64,000 bases of DNA from JACVRN01 sp963715565 (lineage in GTDB: Bacteria; Acidobacteriota; Blastocatellia; Pyrinomonadales; Pyrinomonadaceae), in contig OY970256.1 of NCBI GenBank assembly GCA_963715565.1, forward strand, positions 6,206,519 through 6,270,518, given 5' to 3'. The notes beneath the pieces were generated by a model. That model did no database searches, was not told the origin of the DNA, and saw only the letters and a list, made by a program, of their open reading frames with translations. Each line of letters begins with the position of its first letter. The stretch's first letter is position 1. Position numbers and translations under genes: made by a program. Positions 27,042 to 34,798 of this stretch are shown here, piece by piece.

Positions 27042-27187
27042 GCAGTAAAAAGTGAGCAGTGAGCAGAGGTTGATTGATAATGATGACGAAGGGTTTGCTA
27101 AAAAGGATGAATAGAAAATCAATGACGAAAGCGTTGGCCGTAGCAATGTTGAGCTTGCTGCTCACTGCTCACTGCTTACTGCTTACT
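27037..27187. repeat. Family C palindrome, GTGAGCAGTGAGCAG type, right arm in a signal peptide
   Basis: Left arm 27037-27066 overlaps the TAA stop of the preceding gene. Right arm 27158-27187 is its near-perfect reverse complement and is in frame as codons 29-38 of the next gene. The 91-base loop contains that gene's start codon. Confidence 0.88.
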
Positions 27188-28603
27188 CCTTCTCCCGTCT
27201 CCGCTTCCGATCCGGGCTCGGGCGATTGGCCCATGTGGGGCGGGACACCCGACCGCAACATGGTCTCGAACATGAAGGGTCTGCCCACGACGTGGGACGT
27301 GCAGAAAAAGACTAACGTCAAGTGGGTGGCCGAGCTTGGCTCGCAAACTTACGGCAACATCACCGTGGCGGGCGGCATCGTCTTTGTCGGCACGAACAAC
27401 GAAGGCAAGCGCGATCCCAAGATTACGGGTGACAAGGGCGTGTTGATGGCTTTCCGCGAATCGGACGGCACGTTTTTGTGGCAGGCCGTGCATGACAAGC
27501 TCGAATCCGGGCGCGTCAACGACTGGCCGTATCAGGGCATAGCCTCTTCACCCTTGGTCGAAGGCGACCGCGTCTATTACGTCTCGAATCGGGCGGAGCT
27601 GATGTGCGTTGACAAGGAAGGATTTCGCGATAAGGAGAACGACGGACCCGTGACGGACGAAAAGCTCACGGGCGAGACGAACATGGACGTTGTCTGGCGC
27701 ATGGACATGATGGAAGAGGTCGGCTCTTTCCCGCACAACCTCGCCAACTCTTCGCCGGTCACGTATGGCGACCTGATGTTCGTCAGCACTTCAAACGGTC
27801 AGGACGAAAGCCACGTCAATGTCCCGAGCCCGAAAGCGCCCTCCATCATCGCCGTCAATAAAAAGACGGGCAAGCTCGTCTGGGAAGACAATTCCGTCGG
27901 CAATCGTATCCTGCACGGGCAGTGGTCCACGCCTTCCGTTGGAAAAATCGGCGGCGTCGATCAGGTTGTGATGGGACAGGGCGACGGCTGGGTACGCGGT
28001 TACGAAGCGGCGACGGGAAAGAAGCTCTGGGAGTTTGACACGAATCCAAAAGACTCTGTGTGGCCCAAGACCAGGAACGAGATTATCTCGACGCCTGTGA
28101 TTTACGAAGACAAGGTTTACTTAGCCAACGGGCAAGACCCGGAGCACGGCGAAGGCGTCGGGCACATGTACTGCATAGACGCCACCAAGCGCGGCGACAT
28201 CACGAAGACGGGCGTCGTCTGGCACTACGACAAAATCCGCCGCTCCATCTCGACACCGGCTATTAAAGACGGTCTGGTTTATCAACCGGACTTCAGCGGC
28301 TTTCTGCATTGTCTTGATGCCAAAACGGGACAGGTCTACTGGACGCACGACATGTTTGCAGCCGTGTGGGGCTCGCCCATGCTCATAGACGGCAAGCTTT
28401 ACCTTGGCGACGAGGACGGCGACGTCGTCATCATGCAGGCCGGGAAAGAGAAGAAGGTCTTAGCGGAGATGAACATGGGAAGCTCCGTCTACAGCACGCC
28501 CATCCCGGCCAACGGCGCGCTCTTTATCACCAGCCGCAACCAGCTCTTTGCATTGGCCGTGGGCGCGAGCACGCCTGCGAAACCGGCGGCTGCTCCGAAA
28601 TGA
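27074..28603 (+). CDS. Secreted PQQ-like beta-propeller protein, paralog 6
   Basis: 509 residues. The signal peptide has an unusually long basic n-region (KGLLKRMNRKSMTK), then LAVAMLSLLLTAHCLLLTPSPVSA; the LLTAHCLLLT core is encoded by the right arm of the palindrome at 27037-27187. Mature opening: GSGDWPMWGGTPDRNMVS. Blades: RESDGTFLWQAV, NKKTGKLVWEDN, EAATGKKLWEFD, DAKTGQVYWTHD. Contains GVGHMYCIDATKRGDITKTG-type insertions seen in paralogs with GG-D-I motifs. The stop overlaps the start of paralog 7 (ATGA). The Ala/Pro-rich C-terminus (TPAKPAAAPK) may be a linker. Confidence 0.9.
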   Translation: MIMMTKGLLKRMNRKSMTKALAVAMLSLLLTAHCLLLTPSPVSASDPGSGDWPMWGGTPDRNMVSNMKGLPTTWDVQKKTNVKWVAELGSQTYGNITVAGGIVFVGTNNEGKRDPKITGDKGVLMAFRESDGTFLWQAVHDKLESGRVNDWPYQGIASSPLVEGDRVYYVSNRAELMCVDKEGFRDKENDGPVTDEKLTGETNMDVVWRMDMMEEVGSFPHNLANSSPVTYGDLMFVSTSNGQDESHVNVPSPKAPSIIAVNKKTGKLVWEDNSVGNRILHGQWSTPSVGKIGGVDQVVMGQGDGWVRGYEAATGKKLWEFDTNPKDSVWPKTRNEIISTPVIYEDKVYLANGQDPEHGEGVGHMYCIDATKRGDITKTGVVWHYDKIRRSISTPAIKDGLVYQPDFSGFLHCLDAKTGQVYWTHDMFAAVWGSPMLIDGKLYLGDEDGDVVIMQAGKEKKVLAEMNMGSSVYSTPIPANGALFITSRNQLFALAVGASTPAKPAAAPK

Positions 28604-30009
28604 AGACGATGAATCAAATGCAAAGTGCAAAGTGCAAAATGCAGAATGAAGAAAGCACGCGGCGGTTCTTTATTTTTGTCTTTCTACTTTTGACTTCTGC
28701 ATTTTGCACTTTGCCTTCTGTACGTGCGCAGAACTGGCCGCAGTTTCGCGGGCCGAACGCTTCGGGCGTGGCCGAAGGCAAGACGACGCCCACCAGTTGG
28801 AGCGTAGTCAAGCAGCAGAACATTCTCTGGAAAACTCCGCTCCCCGGCCTCTCGCACGCAAGCCCCGTCATCTGGGGCAACCGCGTTTTTGTCATCACTG
28901 CTATCGGTGACACCAACGCTTCCTTCAAAGCCAAAGACAAAGGCATCGGTCTCGCAGATGATTCTGTCAAGCACACGTGGCGGATTTATTGTCTGGACAA
29001 ACAGACGGGCAAAGTTCTGTGGGAGCGCACAGCTTACGAAGGTGTGCCGCGCGCCCGTCGCCACATCAAAGCGAGTCAGGCCAACTCTACACCCGCGACC
29101 GACGGTCAATACGTCGTCGCCCTCTTCGGCTCCGAAGGCTTAGCCTGTTACGACCTAAGCGGCAAGCTCATGTGGAAGCAAGACCTCGGCGTGCTCAATC
29201 CGGGATTGGCCGACGACCCGACATCCGAATGGGGACATTCAAGCTCGCCCATCATCTACAGGAATCAGGTCATCATTCAGGCCGACGGCCACAAGCAAAG
29301 TTTTCTCGCCGCTTATGATTTGAAGACAGGGAAGCAGGCGTGGCGCATAGAGCGCGGTGAGCTGCCGTCGTGGAGCACGCCCGTCATTTACGTGGGTAAG
29401 ACGCGGACGGAATTAATCAGCAACGCGGGCCGCTATGTTCGCGGCTACGACCCGCAGACGGGCAAGGAATTGTGGCGCTTCTCGGAACGCGACACCGAAG
29501 TCAAAATGCCCACGCCCGTCATCGCGCATGATTTAATTTTTATCACGGGCGGTTATCCGGCGGGCCGTCCGATTTTTGCTTTCCGAACGGGAGCAAACGG
29601 CGACATCTCTTTGAAAGACGGCGAAGAGACCAACCAGTATTTAGCGTGGCGGCAGACGCGCGGCAGCTCCTACACGGGAACGCCACTGGCTTACGGAGAT
29701 TATCTTTACATCTCGGCAGACAACGGCGTCTTCACGGCTTACAACGCGCGCACGGGCGAGCGTGTTTATCAGGAACGCCTTCCGACTACGTTTAGCGCCT
29801 CCCCGGTCGCGGCAGACGGCAAAATTTATCTGGCGAGTGAAGACGGCGATGTGTTTGTCGTGCGCGCGGGGCCAAAGTATGAATTGCTCGCGACCAATTC
29901 GATGGGCGAGGCGCTGATGGCGACGCCAGCCATCAGTGATGGCATCATCTTCCTGCGCTCGCAGGGGCACGTCACGGCCATCACGGAGCGTCCACAGTCG
30001 AAACCATAG
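28600..30009 (+). CDS. Secreted PQQ-like beta-propeller protein, paralog 7, repeat-derived signal peptide
   Basis: 469 residues starting at the ATGA overlap with paralog 6 (upstream in-frame sequence to 28366 is inside that gene). Signal peptide: MKTMNQ, then MQSAKCKMQNEES (left arm of a palindrome), RRFFIFVF (loop), LLLTSAFCTLPS (right arm), VRAQ with a likely AxA-type cleavage. Mature start QNWPQFRGPNASGVAEGK. Blades: LDKQTGKVLWERTAYEG, DLKTGKQAWRIE, DPQTGKELWRFSE, NARTGERVYQE. Similar blade order to paralogs 1 and 4. Propeller function in the envelope; substrate unknown. Confidence 0.9.
   Translation: MKTMNQMQSAKCKMQNEESTRRFFIFVFLLLTSAFCTLPSVRAQNWPQFRGPNASGVAEGKTTPTSWSVVKQQNILWKTPLPGLSHASPVIWGNRVFVITAIGDTNASFKAKDKGIGLADDSVKHTWRIYCLDKQTGKVLWERTAYEGVPRARRHIKASQANSTPATDGQYVVALFGSEGLACYDLSGKLMWKQDLGVLNPGLADDPTSEWGHSSSPIIYRNQVIIQADGHKQSFLAAYDLKTGKQAWRIERGELPSWSTPVIYVGKTRTELISNAGRYVRGYDPQTGKELWRFSERDTEVKMPTPVIAHDLIFITGGYPAGRPIFAFRTGANGDISLKDGEETNQYLAWRQTRGSSYTGTPLAYGDYLYISADNGVFTAYNARTGERVYQERLPTTFSASPVAADGKIYLASEDGDVFVVRAGPKYELLATNSMGEALMATPAISDGIIFLRSQGHVTAITERPQSKP
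28617..28720. repeat. Family C palindrome, TGCAAAGTGCAAAATGC type, coding a signal peptide
   Basis: Left arm 28619-28654, right arm 28680-28715 (its reverse complement with small differences). It starts 15 bases after the ATG of paralog 7 and is wholly in frame. Close relatives lie at 31181, 34634, 43397 and 57304. Confidence 0.93.
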
Positions 30010-30034
30010 GACCACCGGGTAAGAATTCCGCAAG

Positions 30035-31174
30035 ATGCAGTCTTTCGCTTTTCAATCACGCACAAGTTTGCGCTTCGGATGCGGCGCGCTCGACGAGCTT
30101 GGAGAAGTGGCGCGCGAGCTTGATTTCAAACGCACGCTGCTCGTCGCGGATCACGGCCTAGTCTCCGCCGGTTACGTCCGCCGAGCGGAAGAGTTATTAC
30201 GTCGCGCTCACATAGAAGTCTTCGCCTTTCACGATTTCGACATCAACCCCGATGCCTTGATGATTGAAGCCGGACGAAGCTTCGCAGAGCCGCTTCAGAT
30301 TGATTCCATCATAGGACTCGGCGGCGGAAGCTCCCTCGATTGCGCCAAGGGCATCAACTTTGTGCTCTCGAACGGCGGGCGCATGGAAGACTACTGGGGC
30401 TACGGCAAGACCGTGAAGCCGATGCTGCCGATGATTGGGATTCCGACCACCGCCGGGACAGGCAGCGAAGCGCAAAGCTACGCGCTCATCTCGCAGACCG
30501 ACACTCACATCAAGATGGCTTGCGGCGACACGCAGGCAGCGTTTCGCGTGGCTATCCTTGACCCCTGCCTGACCGTCTCGCAGCCCGCAGTGGTGACGGC
30601 CACGGCAGGCTTTGACGCCATCGCGCACGCCGTAGAAACTTTTGTCTCGACAAAACGCAACGCCCTCTCGGAAATGTTTTCGCGCGAGGCGTGGCGATTA
30701 TTGGAACGAAGCTACGAGCGCGTGTTGACACACGCGGATGATGTGGAAGCGCGCGGGAGCATGCAGCTCGGCGCTTATTTCGCGGGCGTCGCGATAGAGA
30801 ATTCCATGCTCGGCGCGACGCACGCCTGCGCCAACCCGCTCACGGCTCGCTACGACACGACGCATGGACTGAGCATAGCGATGCTCTTGCCTACGGTCGT
30901 GCGCTGGAACGCGCCCGCCGCCGCCGAGGCGTACGCGGAGCTTTTAAATCTGACGAACCATCGAACGGACGTTGAGCCGTCGGAAGCCTTAGCGCGGCGG
31001 CTTGAAGAACTGGCACGAGCGGGCGGTCTCGCTCTGCGTCTTAATCAAATCGGGATTACCAGAAGCGACCTCGCACAGTTGGCCGAAGACGCGGCTATGC
31101 AGTGGACGGGCCGCTTCAACCCGCGCCCCTTCGACCGCGACGGGGCACTGGAGGTTTACGAGTGGGCACTATGA
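30035..31174 (+). CDS. Iron-containing alcohol dehydrogenase
   Basis: 379 residues, group III alcohol dehydrogenase fold. The NAD(P)-binding half has IGLGGGSSLDCAKGINFVL, then IPTTAGTGSEAQSYALIS. The metal half has FDAIAHAVETFVS and ATHACANPLTARYDTTHGLSIAMLLP, with Asp/His residues in the places that usually bind iron. These enzymes interconvert alcohols and aldehydes or ketones with NAD(P)H in the cytoplasm. No signal peptide, unlike all neighbours. It starts 25 bases after paralog 7 and overlaps paralog 8 by ATGA, so a cytoplasmic dehydrogenase is embedded in an operon of exported propellers. Confidence 0.93.
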   Translation: MQSFAFQSRTSLRFGCGALDELGEVARELDFKRTLLVADHGLVSAGYVRRAEELLRRAHIEVFAFHDFDINPDALMIEAGRSFAEPLQIDSIIGLGGGSSLDCAKGINFVLSNGGRMEDYWGYGKTVKPMLPMIGIPTTAGTGSEAQSYALISQTDTHIKMACGDTQAAFRVAILDPCLTVSQPAVVTATAGFDAIAHAVETFVSTKRNALSEMFSREAWRLLERSYERVLTHADDVEARGSMQLGAYFAGVAIENSMLGATHACANPLTARYDTTHGLSIAMLLPTVVRWNAPAAAEAYAELLNLTNHRTDVEPSEALARRLEELARAGGLALRLNQIGITRSDLAQLAEDAAMQWTGRFNPRPFDRDGALEVYEWAL

Positions 31175-32337
31175 ATCAAAGGCAAAGTGCAAAATGCAAA
31201 ATGCAGAATGAAGAAAGCAGACGACGCTTTTTTATTTTCGTCGTTCTACTTTTGCATTTTGCATTTTGCACTTTGCCTTCTGTTAAAGCGCAGGAGACGG
31301 ATGCAAGCAACTGGTCGCAGTTTCGCGGCAATCATCAATTAAACGGCGCTTCGGCTTCACGTTTGCCCGCGCGGCTCAAATTGTTGTGGACTTATGAGGC
31401 GGGCGATGCGATTGAATCTTCGGCGGCTGTCGTGGGCGGGACTGTTTACGTTGGCTCGCAGAAGGGCGAGCTGGCGGCGCTCAATCTGGAAAACGGCTCG
31501 GTCTACTGGAAGTACGCGGCGGGCAAACCCATTGGCGAATCGTCGCCCGCGTGGAGCGACTATTCCGTTTACATAGGCGATTTGGGCGGCACGCTCCACG
31601 CCGTCAACGCGCGTGACGGTCGAGTGCGCTGGACCTTTAAGACGGGCGGCGAGATTAAATCGTCGCCCGTCGTGGTGGGCGACCGCGTGCTGATAGGTTC
31701 TTACGATCAGACCCTCTACTGTCTTTCAACGTCTACGGGCGCGGTCCTGTGGAAAGTGAAGACCGCTGGGCCTGTGCACGCCACGCCCGCCGTCTCCGAC
31801 GGCATAGTTTTTATAGCGGGATGCGACGAACAGTTTCGCGCGATTCGCTTGTTGGATGGCAAGCAGCTTTACACGATCGCTTCGGGAGCTTACACGGGAG
31901 CGTCGCCTGCGCTTCGCGGCGCGGCAGCTTATTACGGGACGTTTAATAACGAAGTCTTGATGGTCAACCTAGGCTCTCGCGAGATCGGCTGGCGTTATCG
32001 CAACCCGCAGCGACAGTTTCCGTTTTACTCTTCGGCGGCTGTTGTGCATGGAAAGATCGTCGTCGGCGGGCGAGACAAGCTGGTACATTGCCTTGACGGC
32101 GACGGCAAGAGCATCTGGACATTCGCGACACGCGCGCGCGTCGAATCCTCTCCGGCCATAGCCTCGGGCAGAGTCTTTGTGGGCTCGAACGACGGGCGCT
32201 TTTACGTGCTGAATCTTGAGACGGGCGCGAAGGTCTGGGAGTTCAACGCGGGCTCGGCCATCTCCGCCTCGCCGGGATTAGCCAACGGTCGCGTCGTCGT
32301 CGGCTCGCAGGACGGACGCCTCTACTGCTTCGGCTAA
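31171..32337 (+). CDS. Secreted PQQ-like beta-propeller protein, paralog 8, repeat-derived signal peptide
   Basis: 388 residues, start at the ATGA overlap with the alcohol dehydrogenase. The signal peptide MNQRQSAKCKMQNEESRRRFFIFVVLLLHFAFCTLPSVKAQ (about 41 residues) is nearly the same as that of paralog 7 although the mature proteins differ: here SNWSQFRGNHQLNGASA. Blades are shorter and more BamB-like: NLENGSVYWKYAAGKP, NARDGRVRWTFKTGG, STSTGAVLWKVK, NLETGAKVWEF. The stop TAA is followed at once by a family A palindrome. Likely last gene of the operon. Confidence 0.9.
   Translation: MNQRQSAKCKMQNEESRRRFFIFVVLLLHFAFCTLPSVKAQETDASNWSQFRGNHQLNGASASRLPARLKLLWTYEAGDAIESSAAVVGGTVYVGSQKGELAALNLENGSVYWKYAAGKPIGESSPAWSDYSVYIGDLGGTLHAVNARDGRVRWTFKTGGEIKSSPVVVGDRVLIGSYDQTLYCLSTSTGAVLWKVKTAGPVHATPAVSDGIVFIAGCDEQFRAIRLLDGKQLYTIASGAYTGASPALRGAAAYYGTFNNEVLMVNLGSREIGWRYRNPQRQFPFYSSAAVVHGKIVVGGRDKLVHCLDGDGKSIWTFATRARVESSPAIASGRVFVGSNDGRFYVLNLETGAKVWEFNAGSAISASPGLANGRVVVGSQDGRLYCFG
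31181..31282. repeat. Family C palindrome, TGCAAAATGCAAAATGC type, coding a signal peptide
   Basis: Left arm 31181-31216, right arm 31246-31282. It starts 10 bases after the ATG of paralog 8 and is in frame throughout. About the same length and order as the copy at 28617. Confidence 0.93.
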
Positions 32338-32539
32338 AGCCCCGTGAGGGGCGACAGATAATAGCCCACGGCGTGAGCCGTGGGAATAAGTAGCATTCAA
32401 AAGTTAAGAGCCCCTGAAAGGGGCGAAAGAATTTTACGTCGAAATTTCTTTCGCCCCTTTCAGGGGCTCTTAATCTTTATTCGTCACGCATCCCCACGGC
32501 TCACGCCGTGGGCTATTTTATTCCGCCCCTCACGAGGCT
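32338..32539. repeat. Family A composite palindrome, copy 3
   Basis: GCCCCGTGAGGGGC, CCCACGGCGTGAGCCGTGGG, a long central stem around 32408-32475 built on GAGCCCCTGAAAGGGGCG and its complement, CCCACGGCTCACGCCGTGGG and GCCCCTCACGAGGC. It begins directly after the stop of paralog 8 and ends 4 bases from the stop of the convergent symporter. Confidence 0.9.
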
Positions 32540-32543
32540 GGCG

Positions 32544-34172
32544 TCAGGCCGATGCCGGAAAATATTTTTCTATCGTGCTCGGGCGCGGCTTGGCCGTTAA
32601 GAGGGAAACGACCCACATCAAAAGCGCCGAGATGATGACCATCGGGACGACCGGCATGAAACCGAAAATGGCTGTCCCGCCCGGCGTGCGCGTCAGCACT
32701 TCAGTCCCGCCCGCAGCCCACACGACCACGTTCTGACCCGGCGCAGGCGCAGGCACGATTGCCTGAAAGACAGCCACGGCGACGACCATCGAGATGGTCC
32801 AAACGGTTGTCGCCAGCGCGCCCCACTTCGTGCTCCCGCGCCAGAATAGCGCCGCTATCAGCAGCGGCGACAGCGCCGCATAGCCCGAGAAGGCGTATTG
32901 AATCGCCAGCTCGAAAATGGATTCGGGCGCTTGCAGCGCCACCGCGTAAGCAAACATCGTCAGCAGGATGACAAAGATTCTGCCCGTTTGAACCTGCACG
33001 CGCTCGCCGAAACGCCGCTTCCCGCCGTAGAAGGCAAAGACGTCCTCCGTGAACATAGTCGAGAGAGCCAGAATCTGCGAATCGCTTGCCATCACCGCCG
33101 CCATTATCCCTGCGCCTAAAATTCCCGCGAGCCACAGGGGCGCGTAGCGTTCCAGCAGGCGCAGGATGACATCGTCTCCGGCGGCTTGCTCGCGCAACTC
33201 GTCGCGCTGTTCCGGAGGAAGGTTGCGTCCCTGAGTTGCCAGAGTCCTGCGCGCTTCCTGCTTGGCGCGAATCTGCGGAACGTCCGTCACGCGGTTGGCC
33301 GCGACACCCAAGAAGACACAGGGCAGCCAGATTGCCAGTATACAAAGCGGGTAAAAGATGACTGTCTTTTTGAACTGGTTCATCTTTCGCGCCGTCAAAC
33401 AGAAAATGAGGATGTGCGGAAAGGCTATGGCCGACAGCGGAATAAAGGTGTAGCTGAAAAAGTAGTAGGGCGAGATGCGCTCGCGCGTCAAAAGCGGGGC
33501 GGTGGCGGGCGAAGATGCAAGCGTCTCCATGACGCTCTTGAATCCTCCCATCGCCGAGCCGATGACGATAATCGCTATCGCTCCGAACAATAGAAAGAGA
33601 ATGGTTTGAAACGTGTTCACCCACGCCGTGCCGCGCATCCCGCCGAAGAAGACGTAGCTCATCACGACCATCGCCACAATCGCGCCGCCGAACCAGTAGG
33701 GCACGAAGCCTCCGCTAATGGTCGTCAGCGTCGTGCCGCCGCCCATGATGCCGATGATGATGTAGGGCACGAGCAGCACGGCCTGCACCGCGAAAATCAC
33801 AGTCCCTATGTGGCTGCATTCCCAACGGTCTCGGAACATCTGCACGGGCGTCATAAAGCCGTACTTTTTCCCTAAGGCCCAGATGCGCGTGCCTACTAAA
33901 AAGATAGTGAGAGGGATGACAAGGCCCGAAGACGATGCCATCAGCCCGAAGGTCACGATGCCGTTTGAGAAGGCGTGCCCCGAGGAGCCAAGGATAGCGA
34001 AGGCCGTCATGTTCGTGCCAAAGAGCGAGAGCAGAAAGACGAAGGGGCCTATGGAACGGCTCGCCAGAAAATAGTCTTCGGCCTCGTGCTTGCTCTTGGC
34101 GCGCCGGAAAGCAAAGATGCCTATGTAGAGAACGATGGCTAGATATAGAAAAACGAATAGGGCTGGAATCAA
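32544..34172 (-). CDS. Sodium:solute symporter (SSS family)
   Basis: 542 residues, about 13 membrane helices. The N-terminal RRAKSKHEAEDYFLASRSIGPFVFLLSLFGTNMTAFAILGSSG segment is the typical SSS helix 1-2 region with sodium-site residues. SISGGFVPYWFGGAIVAM-like and MRGTAWVNTFQTILFLLFG segments follow the PanF/PutP pattern. An unusual charged loop (KQEARRTLATQGRNLPPEQRDELREQAAGDD) interrupts the middle. It imports an organic solute with Na+; the substrate is unknown. Its start overlaps the small DUF3311-like gene by 4 bases, a pairing common for this subfamily. Confidence 0.93.
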   Translation of the reverse strand: MIPALFVFLYLAIVLYIGIFAFRRAKSKHEAEDYFLASRSIGPFVFLLSLFGTNMTAFAILGSSGHAFSNGIVTFGLMASSSGLVIPLTIFLVGTRIWALGKKYGFMTPVQMFRDRWECSHIGTVIFAVQAVLLVPYIIIGIMGGGTTLTTISGGFVPYWFGGAIVAMVVMSYVFFGGMRGTAWVNTFQTILFLLFGAIAIIVIGSAMGGFKSVMETLASSPATAPLLTRERISPYYFFSYTFIPLSAIAFPHILIFCLTARKMNQFKKTVIFYPLCILAIWLPCVFLGVAANRVTDVPQIRAKQEARRTLATQGRNLPPEQRDELREQAAGDDVILRLLERYAPLWLAGILGAGIMAAVMASDSQILALSTMFTEDVFAFYGGKRRFGERVQVQTGRIFVILLTMFAYAVALQAPESIFELAIQYAFSGYAALSPLLIAALFWRGSTKWGALATTVWTISMVVAVAVFQAIVPAPAPGQNVVVWAAGGTEVLTRTPGGTAIFGFMPVVPMVIISALLMWVVSLLTAKPRPSTIEKYFPASA

Positions 34173-34411
34173 CGCGCTTTATCCTCCCCGTGGGATTCTC
34201 TATGCTCTACTTCTTCTTCCAGATGAGACGGCCACGCAAACTTCACCAGCAGCCACATCAGCAAGCTGGCGAGCACGGCAAACATGGCGTGATAAAAAAG
34301 CCCTATGGGGATAAAGCCGAAGACGAAGGGGCGCGCCGTGCGCCACAACCAGAAGTCCTGATGCAAGATGTAGACTATAGCGACGGCGAGAACCAGGAAC
34401 AGACGTTTCAT
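34169..34411 (-). CDS. DUF3311-like small membrane protein, SSS partner
   Basis: 80 residues, two hydrophobic helices (LFLVLAVAIVYILH and GLFYHAMFAVLASLLMWLLVKFAW) with FGFIPIGLFYHAM between them, the pattern of the small DUF3311 proteins that usually sit directly upstream of SSS symporters and may be accessory subunits. The start Met 34411 has GAGGGG 8 bases upstream; a GTG at 34417 is an alternative. It overlaps the symporter by ATGA. Confidence 0.85.
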   Translation of the reverse strand: MKRLFLVLAVAIVYILHQDFWLWRTARPFVFGFIPIGLFYHAMFAVLASLLMWLLVKFAWPSHLEEEVEHRESHGEDKAR

Positions 34412-34459
34412 CAGCACATCCCCTCAGAAGCTCTAATCTTTAACCGAATGCTTTTTTAA

Positions 34460-34630
34460 CTTCTGGACCAAACCCCCGGAGCGGGAGCGGGTCGTTTAAG
34501 CCTGCAAGACTCTGACGTCAAGTTATACGAAAATCAGGAAGAGGTCTATTATCAACTTAGGTTTATTCGTCATTTAATACGCGACAATCAGACGGAAGGT
34601 TTCGAGATTAGCGTCCCCAACAAAACCTAA
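34460..34630 (+). pseudogene. Possible 3' remnant of a coding sequence
   Basis: Plus-strand frame without ATG, GTG or TTG start, reading ...DVKLYENQEEVYYQLRFIRH and ending EGFEISVPNKT-stop. Codon pattern and amino acid mix look protein-like, and it is cut on the left by a stop at 34457-34459. It could be the tail of a gene lost by rearrangement next to the palindrome that follows immediately. No family recognised; it may equally be chance. Confidence 0.3.
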
Positions 34631-34633
34631 AGC

Positions 34634-34796
34634 GGATTCAAACAGGGATAGACAGGATAGACAGGATAAGAAGAAGTGATAAATGCAAAGTGCAAAGTGC
34701 AGAATTAAAGAATAGCTTTTCCTTCATCATTTTGCATTTTGACTTTTGCACTGCTTTTATCCTGTCTATCCTGTCCATCCCTGTTAATTTCTTTCC
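34634..34796. repeat. Family C palindrome with GACAGGATA outer arms, copy 1
   Basis: Outer arms ACAGGGATAGACAGGATAG (from 34642) and CTATCCTGTCCATCCCTGT (to 34785), inner arms TGCAAAGTGCAAAGTGCAG (34684) and CATTTTGCATTTTGACTTTTGC. The right end abuts the TAA stop of the minus-strand ATPase gene. The counterpart at 43397 has the same core but exchanged flanks. Confidence 0.92.
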
Positions 34797-34798
34797 TG

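Noticed and set aside
28366..28599. Upstream extension of propeller paralog 7
   Set aside because: The extension lies inside paralog 6 in another frame and is not conserved-looking; the ATGA at 28600 with a signal peptide is the natural start.
24819..32337. True PQQ-dependent methanol or ethanol dehydrogenases
   Set aside because: They are too short and lack the Trp-docking octamers in regular series and the Asp/Glu calcium site pattern of quinoprotein dehydrogenases; the BamB-like description is safer.
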